From contig VZTI01000613.1 in assembly GCA_013397865.1 (NCBI GenBank), forward strand, positions 263,840 through 327,839: 64,000 nucleotides of DNA, read 5' to 3'. Every line of letters starts with the position of its first letter. Position 1 is the stretch's first letter. Position numbers and translations under genes: made by a program. This document shows positions 40,701 to 52,700 of this stretch, one piece after another. This stretch comes from Struthidea cinerea. Lineage: Eukaryota > Chordata > Aves > Passeriformes > Corcoracidae. The notes beneath the pieces were generated by a model, which saw only the letters and a program-made list of their open reading frames with translations, ran no database searches and was not told the origin of the DNA.

Positions 40701-43700
40701 TTTGCATATTAAGGATGTGATCCCAGACCCACTGGAAGTAATATAAGTCTTTGCTCTCAATGGGAGCCTTGCCATTAATTTTATTGGGCACTGGACTAAG
40801 GCCTAAAATTCTATGAGACGCTTCCAAAAATCAGGGCTCTGGCACAGGCTTTACAAAAGCAAATAACACACAGTAAGAGAAGCAAAGCACTACCTGGATT
40901 GTTATAAGCAAGATGTCTAATGCAGTTGGCTCCTCTGGAGTTGAAAGGGATTTCCTCTGGCTTTGTAGTTTGGATACCTGCATCCATTTGCCGTTAAAAA
41001 ATGAGTACAGACTCTCCACTTCTCTTACAGTAACTATCAGCATATTGCCGTGTCGATCCTTGATTGGCTCATAAAAAACTCTGCCTAAATTGTGAGTTCC
41101 CAGCAAATTCTAGAAAACAAATATAAAAAGAAAGTTATTTATCACATATCAGGAGAGTATTGTTTGAAATGTAACTTGGTGCTCATTGACATCAGTCCTA
41201 CTGACTTCACTAAAAATGAGACACACTGTGTTTCTCAAAGCCTTGCCTTACAGTGATATCGTTTAGTGGCAAAAGGAAAAGTTTTTCCTTAGGTTGTGTT
41301 TGTGGATTGAGTTGTGGATCCTCTCATGCATTTGGTCCAGTAGTGTTTAGTCCAGTGTTTAATGGAGAACATCAGAAAGATGTTCTCCATTACGACCCAA
41401 TGCCTTTGTAAAAAGCAAATTAATTCACTTATTTACTGCAAAGAAATTCACTTATTTGGGCCAAGCTTCCTAGTTTTGCCCAGTCATGTAAAGATGAAGG
41501 ATGCAATTTTTGAAAGCACTCATTGTTGGTCTGCTGGTGATTCCTTTGATTTGAACTTATTTAAGAGTTGGGTGCTTATCTGAACCTTCCCAGAACTAAA
41601 TGTCAGAGATCATATAAAATTCTTCCTCTTTCCCCAAATCATTCATAACAGACACTTCAAATGTTTTTTCGCTATGTTCAATAAGTATAATCTCCATTCT
41701 CTGTTCCCCGTTTTAAAGTTATTCAGACTGTTTTCAGCAACAAAAGCAAGAGACCCTCATGTTTGTGCTGAATGTAAATAATTCTGGAGCTAAACTGTGG
41801 AGTGTGTTTGTGAAGAAGCACAGGATCTGAAGAGACACGGACCCTTTTAGTTCAAATACCAAGAATGTGCTAGACAAAACAGCCAGAAACTAACAAAACT
41901 ACCAGGGAAAAGCTCTCCAGGAAAATATGTGAGGATTAAAGAAAAGTAATTTTAAAAGACTCCACATAAAATACATATTTTGGTTAAAATCCCTTTCCTC
42001 ACACAGTAAGGCATCTGCTTATAGGTGCAAACACACTCAATCCAGTGACCAGCCACTGAATAGATTCCCAGATGTCTTAAAGAAAAATGCCTAACATTTA
42101 AAATATGCTCATTACTTTGTGATTTTTCAAAAGATCTACAGTAAGCTGGATAGGGAGAAGGGTAGTTTAAAATGAAAAATTGAATCCACAATGAAGCACA
42201 TTGTATCTTTAAGGAAGTGCTGTACATTAACTTCATGACGTAAACTGATAGATTATCCTGAAATTAATTATCTGTACTTAGCAGGCAATATTTACTTATC
42301 AACTTTAATATTATAAAAATGTTTATAAAATCTCAGTACTCGGCACACTGACTGAGTTTGGGTGGCTTAACTTGTCTGTTTTAGCTTTGTACATCTCCTT
42401 CCAGTGCAGACTGTTGGTGTCTACATAGCACCTCTCTGCTGCCTTTTTTAACTGTTCTGCCTTTTGGGGTTTGTCTCCTTCTCTGTCTAACTCTGGGTGT
42501 CTTGAGTGTACATTTTGTGCTAATCCCTGTCTCCAGCTGGGGCATATCCTGGCAGTTGTCCTTAGCCATCTAATTGTCATATTAATCACTGCAGCATGTG
42601 AATGTGCCCAGATGAAAACAAACAGCTCTTTACTGTCACCATGTTGTGAATGACATTCCAGCACAGGGAATTGGGAACCTACTAATATCAATATGGGACT
42701 GATTCATACCCTAAAAAAGTTTTGTGTCAGCTTGTTACCCCATCACTTGGGCTTTGTTTGCTTTAGTTGTCTAAGGTAACAACAGGCAAAGTTGCGGTCC
42801 CTGGTGTCTCTGAATCTACTGATCTAGTCCCTGAGCAGCTGCGTTATCACTGATCTTTTCCATTCTGTCCTAAATTCCTGCGGAGTCAGTCTATTAACTG
42901 CCTCAATAAAAAGTATTCAACCATATAAACTTTATTGAGATCCTTCCACTGGTGGATCCCATTAGGCCACACACGGTTAGAGGTGGCAGTTGGGTGACAA
43001 TCCCTGTGTTCTTCAGGGACCAAGCAAACAGAACAGACATTTAGAGCAATAAATTTGGCAAAACTTCAGCAGAGCAATGCACCACACAGGCACATTTGCT
43101 GTGTCTCTGTGTTTCAAGCTCTGCACTTTGCATCTCTGGTAGCAAATAAAACCACGATGCACTGGGAATGTCGGGTATCTCCCAGTGCAGGATCTGTTGA
43201 GGGGATCTGCACAGGGGGGATGGACCTGAGCTAACCAAAGGAATATATGCTACCTGAGCTGAGCCCACCGCACCAGGGGAATATGCAGCAGATATAATTA
43301 AAACCTTCTCTATTGACAGCTCGAAGGACTGACAAGCAGCTGCTGCTTAACACAGGTGGTCCTCCAATAAACGTGCAGCAGGCTGGCATTGATATATTTT
43401 GGGACACTTTGGGGAAATCAGTCCAGACAGGTGGTTGCCCAGGAAGGCTGCTCTCCTGCGCAGCATGCTCTGCCAAAAGGTGTGAAACAAACCCCACATG
43501 CCTATTGTAAATAATGGCCCCACAGCGTGTGGCTCTCCCAGCTGCTGCAAACCAGGTTATTGTGCTGACACGAGCCGTGGGATGACGTGTGGCGATCACA
43601 GTGCCCAGCAATGAGGATCTTCAGTAATGCCATGAGTGTACCACAGATTTTCTGGGAAGCTTTGGTGACCTCAACAAAAGGTAGAAGAAGTGAGGCCTGG

Positions 43701-46700
43701 ATATACTTTTTCGGTAACAACAATGCACACAGCTTTTTGGAAATGTATTTTCCCACAAAAGTAACTATTTTAATGAAAGTGTCTGCCTGCCATCTAGAGA
43801 TTTCATGTTGTTGTGAAATCCAACTTCAAAGCTTTGCAGTAAAGGTAGAAATGTTCTGCTGGAGAAAGTGTAATTTTTATTTGCATAACAAGTAGTGAAT
43901 TGAGACACAGAAGGATTTAAGTGACCTGTTCAGTACCACTCAGGTTGCATCTGTAGCAGAGGCTGGAATAGAACAGAGTTTAAATGCTTCATTAATAGAT
44001 TAATAATTAATAATGAATAGGCCTATAAGAGGCTTTTGAGCAGCAAATATTAGGATTATAACTCTTGAATTCCCAATCTGCAAACTCACAGGCTTCTCTG
44101 TGGTCATTATTTACTGATTCATATCTGCTTGTTTCTTTGTTTCTTTTGTTCTTTCTTTCTATTGTTTCTTTCCTTTGTTATTCCTACTCTTTACTTTTAA
44201 TGTAACTCCTTCCCTCCTGGCAGGAGAGGCTCAGTGCCTCATTTCACTGGAGATGAGAATGCTGCTCCAAAGAACAGTCCAAGGCACAGCTGGAGACCAG
44301 AAAGTCACTGAGCTAGGAGGCAGAAATATGCCATGGGACCCACCTGTAGCTGTGCTGCTGCTGAAAGCATCTTCTGCCTGGCCTGGAGTGCTGTGGATGA
44401 GGACACGGACACAGCCATGTTCTGCCTCAGCCACCTGATGTCATCCCACATGCAAGACAACTGCAAAAACAGACCCACTTCAACCAGTTCTTGTTCTCAG
44501 CACTTGCAAAAGCAGAAGTGATACTAAAATGCATTTTAGACTTGGAAAAATCAGTAGATATTGCACATTTTGTGTTTCTGCAGAGGGCAATCAGCTGCCT
44601 GGATAAACATGACACAGATACTGACTCAGACACGGAAGGTGTTCTGTAAACATCATGAACCTGTTTCAGTTGATTTTGGACTATTGTGCAAAACTGATTC
44701 ACCATTCTTTGTGGTATAAAAATAGTAGTGTGAAGACAACTTGAGTGATGGCACAACCACAATACCAAAGTTAAAACCCCTGGTTATTTCTTTAGGCTCT
44801 TGCTCTAAATGTCCCTAAAACCTTTATGTACCCACATAAAAGTCACTCATCTAGGATGATACATTAAGAATTAATTGTGTCACTGTCAGTGGCCCAGTCA
44901 GGATTTAATGCACATGAATGGTTTGTGGAAATTGCATTTAACATGAGTGATAAAGCACTTCATCGTTCAGCTTTTTAATGACACCATTTCATACATTGAG
45001 AGTGAAGAGCAAAGGCCTATGCATTGCTAGCAACAAATTTGCAGAAGCAATAGATGAAATTAGACTCCCATTACCTTTGTGAACCACAGGAAATCCTGCA
45101 TAACTGAACTACTGTGAGAGTCATCGATTTCCACAATTGGGATTTGATCTTCATTGGTTACTAACAAATTGTCTTTGTAAAAAAGTATAACAGATAAGTA
45201 GAGTCCCCTAAAGAGAGAAGGAAACACTATCAAACACCTTTCATGTCTATTCACACCCATGCCAAATTTAGTCAAAGAATTATAGATGTTAAGTTCTGAG
45301 GAGACAAAGTGAATCATCTGGTCTAAATTCTGTGTAATATAGGTCATGCAACTTCCAGCAGTGAGTTCTGAAAAAATATATGGGAAGTTTATCACTTTAG
45401 ATGATGTGAGACTACATGGATCTAAGAGATTATGGATCTGTGCAAGCCATGGACATCAGTCTTAGTGAGAATTTTGCCAGAGTACACAGTACACAATGGA
45501 GGCTTTATGCCCTTTAGAAATCAGAAATTTTACTAAAACTTATCATTAATGTGCTTAGTTCTGTCCTCCTTCAGAGCAAATCTGAAGTAACTCGACTGAA
45601 ATCAGGTGGATTATTATGGATTTACATTGGTATAATTGAGTGCAATTTGGCCAACATATCTGCAAACCTATTTATAGAGATCATTTCTTTCAATATTTAC
45701 CCCTGCAATTAGTTACACATGTTAAGTAGTTACTGCAGGGAATTTAAAGTCTCTGGAGAGCTCTTCTGAAAGAATCAAACTCTTATCAAAATACAAAGAA
45801 GAAAAAGCAAACGGAACACTCCTGGCAATGAAAGAAGAAATAATCCAGAATAAGCAACTTCCATTTGCTAAAACAAATTGTCAGGGCTGAGGATTGGGTC
45901 ACAGTGGGCTGCAAACCCAGCTGAGGATGTCAGAGAGTTCTACATGTGGAGCTTGTTGCCAGTGGACTATTCAAATGTTATCTGAGCTCTGTGCTTTATA
46001 TTATGAATGAATAAGTGTTGTAGTTTCATTAATGAGCAGCAACAGAGGCAGTGCTTTCAAACAGCTCAGTAGATGCACTTTGGGTTTGCACAGACTATTT
46101 CACTCTGTTACAATTTGAATCCATTTCCAAAAGTAACATGAAAAAAAAATCTATTGATTTCAGTAGGAGCTGGAGCATTATTTTCCTGTCAGCTGCACCA
46201 GTCTTACACATGTGTGATTTTATCAGTTCATTCGGATAATTCTCATTCTCATCAGTAGTGGCATATTCACACATATTGCTAAGGTGCTTTTCTCTAATAC
46301 AGAACAACAGCTGCTAAAATTCAGAATGTCTCAAACACAGAAGGAATGACAAACCTTTTCAGAGTCTTCACAAACTTGTTTGATGAATGGAAAAGGTGCT
46401 TCAGGCTTCTGGAAACCGATTGCTTGCGACCAGCATTTTGTAATTTAGAACTTTCTGAAATGGGAAGAAGAAGCAAACCAAACCCAGCTCCTAAATTTCA
46501 GTTAGTGTCTCATAAAAAACCCCCTTTGTTTCTTGAACCACAGTACTAAATTTCAGTCAGTGCCCACTACATTCCTTTCAAAAGACAACATTTAGAAAGA
46601 TGCTCAAATGCAACCCTTTGATGGTGTTCTCATTAACTTAGTGATACACAGCAGCAGACAATTTCCTTACTTGCTGCAAACTCAGACAAGATAAAGCTGT

Positions 46701-49700
46701 TTTGCTCTGAGGCAAGCTTGAACCAGCACTACACACTCTTCATGCTTAGAATGGATGGGAATTTTGCAAGTGGTCTCAAAAGCCCAAGAACGGATTTGAA
46801 TCATCAGCCAACATTTGAGGGTGTTGTAATTTCTAAATTTCTTGCCACATGTAGCTTAAGCTTCTAAGAAGTGAATAATTGGTGCCCTGGCTGTCACTGA
46901 CATCCCAGCATCACCAGTGTAACCTAAGGAAAAGCTTTAAGGAGACAAGATTGACCCTCATCTTTCTGTGTATCACATTAAATGCATTTGATTTTGCTTG
47001 GATTTTTTTTTCTCCATCACAACAACTTCCACTCATGTATTGCCTTAGAGCTTTCACAGTTACCTTTGCTCCATAGTAATCTGGAGTCCAAGGAAGAGGT
47101 GTTAAACTCTTTTGTTCACTTCATGTCAAAGCTGAGACCTGCTGTGTGCCTGCCAGCATCTCTGGGCCAGCTCTCCAATAGAAGAATTTTATAAATTCAA
47201 ATATTGTCCCAATGTTCTAAGAAAATATTGTTAAATTTTTATACATTGCATTCTCTTTCACTTTGATGAATTTAACTTAATATCTTTCTTTCCCTCATGC
47301 ATGGCCTTGTGAGCCAAGGAAATATCTTCCCATGGGAATTGAAAGCCATGAGTTCTGTGTAACAGCTGTGAACACCTGTGTGCCTGTGAGCAGGTTTGGA
47401 GGGGACACCAAGAGATGGCAATCAGGGACATGCAGGACTTTGTACTGTACTGGCAGTTGTTGTCCACATCTGGATTTGAAAGCAATGGGCACTTAACACT
47501 GTTTGGGTTTGTTTTTGATTTTTGCAATGTTTGTCTTGTTTAATGCTGTTGCAAGAGAAACAGCAGAAATACTTAGTTTGAAAAATAGAGTTAATTCTTC
47601 AGGTATTTGCTGTGATACGAAAAGAAAGACAAAACAAAAAATGTAACTGCACAAGCGCATCTCAGTTTTCCAGGATGTGACTGTTTATTTGGATGAAGCA
47701 TGGATCCCCATCCAGACTGAAGTGTAAAACATTTTGAGGGACACCCTTCTCCAGTGGGAAAAAACCATGACTCATGAAGAGCCACTTGCTGAAAGCTGCT
47801 GATCATCTGCTTAGGTGCTCTCAGAGTATTTCCCACTTACCTCTGGTGCAGAATAGGAGGTGCCTGTCTGTGTCTCCCTAGAGAGTTCTAATTTTGAACA
47901 TTTGAAGAACATCTAAATTTGCTGTTGTCAAAACCCCATCTGTGGAAGTGCTCGGCATATTTTTAAATGCTGAATAAATTTGCACCACCATTGGCACATT
48001 GAAAGCCCCAGCAAGCAGACACATTGTTAGCAATAATTACTGCTCTGTGGAACAGTGAGTACAAAGAGAACAAGGTTCTTTTGGAGGTGAAATCATACAG
48101 TTCAGATGTATGGGACTTATTAGATCATCAAATCTATTGTCTTTCCAGTGCAAACTTGTTCTCCATGGCATATTCTCCAATGCACTCTTCAGCTTAAACA
48201 GACCCATCCAAATCCATGATTACTCCTTTGCTTTCTTTTCCTTCTAAAAATATTCATTTGTATTTCTATCCATATCTCCTGAGGTAACTGTTATTTTACT
48301 GTGAACCTTTTTCAGTGTATTGTAGTAATGTCAAACAAATGCTACATGAAAACTCCTGACTTACTGTTTCCTTTTCCCAAGGTTAAGACCAATTTAGGAA
48401 TATAAATTTCATTCTAATTATTTTCTTCTGTATTCCCTCCATTTATACAGAGGGAATGGAGGAGGAAATTACTGAAGGCAAAGCAACGTAATTCTGTATA
48501 AAACACCCAGAGACTGCAGCATTAAAATAAGAGGGCACATTACAAGTGAAATATATGTTACTGGTCTATTCAGTGGTTTGGGTTTAGTCCACAGCTTTGC
48601 AGAAGCCAACAGCAAAAGAAGTAATGTAAAACTAGATGGAGACTGTGAACTCCCCTACATTGCTATTTACTTTTGTTTTACAGTATTGTGTGTCTAGAAG
48701 CCAGAAAACATGGAGCTGAGATTAGAGGATAATTTGGATCTGCAGGAAATGGAACTTTGTCTGTAACTTAATTAACTAATAAATAACATAGAGTAACCTT
48801 CATGGAAAAGCACCAGTAGCAACACAGTGAGTTTATATTAACAAATGATAGAGCAACTGAGCTGTGAGCTCTTTTAATAGAAGCCTGGGAGTGAACACAT
48901 AGCAGCCAAGATAGGAGAACTTCCAGTGATTAGATTTAGATTAGAAGCATTCAAACCTGGACTGAAATAGGCAATTAAATAGAAAGGTGTATTTATGGCA
49001 TTGTCAACCTTTCTCTTCAAAGGTAGAGGGTGTATAAAAATTTCTTTGCAGTTTTTTACATAAATACAACCCACACTTAAAAGCAACCTCTTGGAAGAAC
49101 AAGAACCAAGTTTCCCCCTCAAGCTCGTGTGCATCTGGGGTCTCTTCTTCAATTCCCAACCTGAACTTCTCAGTCTATAGCTTGGTTCTCAAGTCTACTT
49201 TTGTATATTCTCACAAAGAATTATAATCTAAAAATCTTAAATGCCCTGTGGAATCAATGATCCCTCTCTTTGCTAAATGCAATTAAAACTATGTGCTCTG
49301 CTCGTGACTCGAATTAAAATGAGAACATTTTTATTTCACCTCTGACTTGTCTAGTAAAATACATTTCAACTGCATTTCAGAAGGAAGATATCCGGTAAAA
49401 ATTCTACTGAAGAGTTGGGTTCATTTCTTAATGAAGCATCACATAATTACTTAATCCACTCTGAATTGTTTAGAAAGAAAGATCTACAAGAAAAAAAAAA
49501 CTTAAAAATATATATTTGAAGTGTTGCCAGGACATGCAATTGTAGTAACTCAGTTATGATAGTCTGTAGCATGGTATTATGAAGACAAATGGATGACTGT
49601 TATTTGTAATCATCAGGGTTTTCCAGAAGATTAAACATATGAAAGCAAAGCTTCCTAAGTAATTCCCGAGGAGATTTCATCATATCACAGAGCAGGTTCA

Positions 49701-52700
49701 AAAGCAACAGCTGATCTAATTCCGAAAGCTCTTAAACTCACTGTACATTCCAGTGTATTCTTCCTGGCATTTTTGTAAGCTTGTTTTCTCCAGCCCCTGC
49801 AATGCAAAGCACAGGGCAAAAGTCTGTTCTGAATGAACAGACTTGGGCAAAGGATCTGCCTGGAATGTGGGCAATGTCCCCTCCCAGATCCCGCAGGAGT
49901 GCACAGCCTCTCTCCTCCAGCTCCTCTGGGTTCTGAGGCTTTTGCCTGCTTTGTTCAGGTAATCTCAGACCTTTCAGATTGATTACCCTCAGTTTTTTCC
50001 ACCTTCCTTTCACTCGTCCTGTACTCTGCTTGAGCCAGCCTGAGCAGCATGAGAGGGACATCCCATACAGGAATCACTGTGGGAACAGTCAAGGTGCCTG
50101 GACACCAAGTTTGATCCCAGCTCTGTTCTCACCGAGCTCTAATTCACGCAGAGCCTGATTCTGCTCTCACAGCTCATCAGTGGTTGTAGGCAGATTCAAG
50201 GATCTTCCTCAAACAATGTCCAGCTGTTTACTGACAGCTCTACAACAAATGGGGCAAACAGAGATCACCAGATTGGCATTGACCAGTGTGGTAAAGGGAA
50301 TCATGGCAAAGAACAGAAGAATGCCTGGGCAGGTCCTCAGTCTGTGTGTAACAGCAGGGCCATGCTGACTTCCATCCTGTCGGTCAATCATGCTAATTTA
50401 CATTAATTAAGAATAGAGATCAAGCCTCTGTATTACATGAAGTGAAAGCTGTTATTTGGGGTTTTCATATACAGCAGCCTATCTCAGATCCTTGATCAAA
50501 CTCCTCAGATTCCACTGAGGTTGATAAATATCAGAATGAAATTTCTGAGCCGAAGTGATGGCATAATTCTTACTTTTCCTGCAAACTTTGTTTTGATTCC
50601 TTACCAAATTAGTGAAATGAAAGGGATTGACATCATCATCTATTTAAGGCAAGTTCCAAAGGTTCTCCTGTGATGATGCCATCCTGATTCATCCAAAATA
50701 TACTACTGTGTAATGCTAGCATTACAAGCAATTATGAGATTTTTATTTGGTTGGAGGCAAGGGTGTTACTCAAGCTGACTCCACAGTGTGATACTGCCCC
50801 ATGTGAGGTCCCACAGCCTTTCAGGCATAGAGGAAAATGTTCCGAGATAAACACATTTTCTGTATTGTTGTTATTTATTATTCAAGGAAAAGGTGTTAGG
50901 AAATCAACAATGGAGTTGTCTGTGCTCAGTTTTGAGACTGGGGTTAATTTCAGGAGCAGTGGAATTTTATAAGAACCAGGCACTGGTGTCAGATTATCAA
51001 AAGGAGGGATTTTCTGCATGATGTTTATAACTACTTCTGTTCTGGACTGCTATGTCAGTAAAACAATTTATACTAAGAATATTTTCAGATGTTCCATCAC
51101 TTACTGCCTGTTGACTGGGAAGGTGGCCTGAAAGACCCGAGATAGGCACTAACTCCAGAAAGGAAAAACTGTATCACGAAAAAAGCCTTCTTTAATAGCA
51201 CAAAAAGCCATGTAAGAGATAGAATACATCATCTGTATTTTCAGTACCAAGACCACCTGCAAGTGATAATGCTTGCATGAATTTTAATTAGAGAAACAAC
51301 ATTTTCTTGCAATATCTCCTTTCCCTTTCCAAGCACCACAGAGGAATAGTTTAAGTTGCTATGGTTACAATGGGTTGTGGCAGACTGGATCATTGTGATG
51401 GTGACAAATATGCACGTAAAGAACAAAGGCTGCATCTTTTCATTTCAGCCAGATGATTTTAGCCCTAAGTATTTCTATGATTTTAAATCAATTGCTGCAA
51501 CTTGACATAGCAGTCATACTAGGTGAAGAAAAATAAAAACTTCATGACAGTTTAACTTTTCAGTTTAAAATGAGTCCCTTTGCAATGAAGCATTATTCCA
51601 GTTAGAAGTTTATTTTAAGAAAATAAATAGTACTTTTCAACAACCCGTATAGAACAGGAGTTTTTATATATGCTCCAAAAAGAATGCCAAGCTGTTGCCT
51701 TGGCTCTTGAGCTATTAAAGGCACAGTCTGTTTCTCATGAATGAAGATTGGCTGAGATTCGAACTCTCTCCCAGTTTTGATCCATTCTGTTTTGAAATGT
51801 AGCAATCTTATCTTCCCACTGCATTGTGCAAGTATTTTTCATTATGGATTGGCATGACATCCACTTAGTGTCTTCCATTTGGAGGCAGCCAATTCCTCTC
51901 TTTTGATCCAAACCAGTTGTTAACTGTCTAAAGTATTTCTTTATATGAAAAATTTAAAAAAAATCCTTGAAACATTTTAGTGGGATCCTGTGTGAAACTA
52001 ATTTGTAGGGAAAAACAAATCAATAGGTGTGTAGGGTATGGAGGGAGAAAGACTGTGCCTGCCTGTGTGCACATTGTAGCTTTCAGATGTTTTCATCCAA
52101 CTAATTTCAAGGGTTAAGAGCAAGATAGTGTGCTAAAGTGATTCCAGATGGGCCAATATTAATATCTTTCTTTTCCTGATGAATGAGAAGGTATGACCTA
52201 GTTAGAAAACTGCTAAAATTACAGGCGCCACAGAGGCTTCAGCTGGTGCCCTACCACATAGATATTTCTCCTTACCTCTGCAATTATAGTGCTGATGAGC
52301 TGCTCGAACCTGCTGAAGGAGGCGTTCCAGGGCCTCAGTGTGTCCCCTGTGCCGAGGCTCTCTTCCACTGCACTCTTTCCAGTCTATTGAACAAAGGAAA
52401 TAAACAGAATTGAAACACAAAGGTGCAGGAGAGGGTCTAAAAATATTTTCTTGCCTCTGGTACTTCTCGGCTCTAGAGGAGTTTTACATCTCGGCAGGTA
52501 GGAGTTGTTTTTAAGTCTGTTGTTACTTGTACATTGAGTTTTCTTTGCCTTGTGCCAACTGGGTAATTAATCATAATGATTATTAACAAAGAGCTCACAA
52601 TCAGCTCTGAGAAGCTCCTGTAGTGACTGACTTGACAATGGCTATTCCTCTTCATGAATGGGCTCTGGTGCTGCAGTCAGGGCTGCTCTCAGCCTGTCCT

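Larger units (their letters stand above)
38824..40893 (-). other. ANKFN1 intron f/g (2070 bp)
   Basis: A GT-AG intron in phase 0. It holds two ancient repeat fragments (38945-39000 and 40700-40805) and no exon. Confidence 0.85.
41110..45074 (-). other. ANKFN1 intron e/f (3965 bp)
   Basis: A GT-AG intron in phase 0. It contains perfect hairpins at 41360-41392 and 43158-43189 and a pyrimidine-rich T/C tract at 44131-44180. No exon is seen. Confidence 0.85.
45208..46354 (-). other. ANKFN1 intron d/e (1147 bp)
   Basis: A GT-AG intron in phase 2. It contains decayed repeats at 45268-45385 and 45580-45655. Confidence 0.85.
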
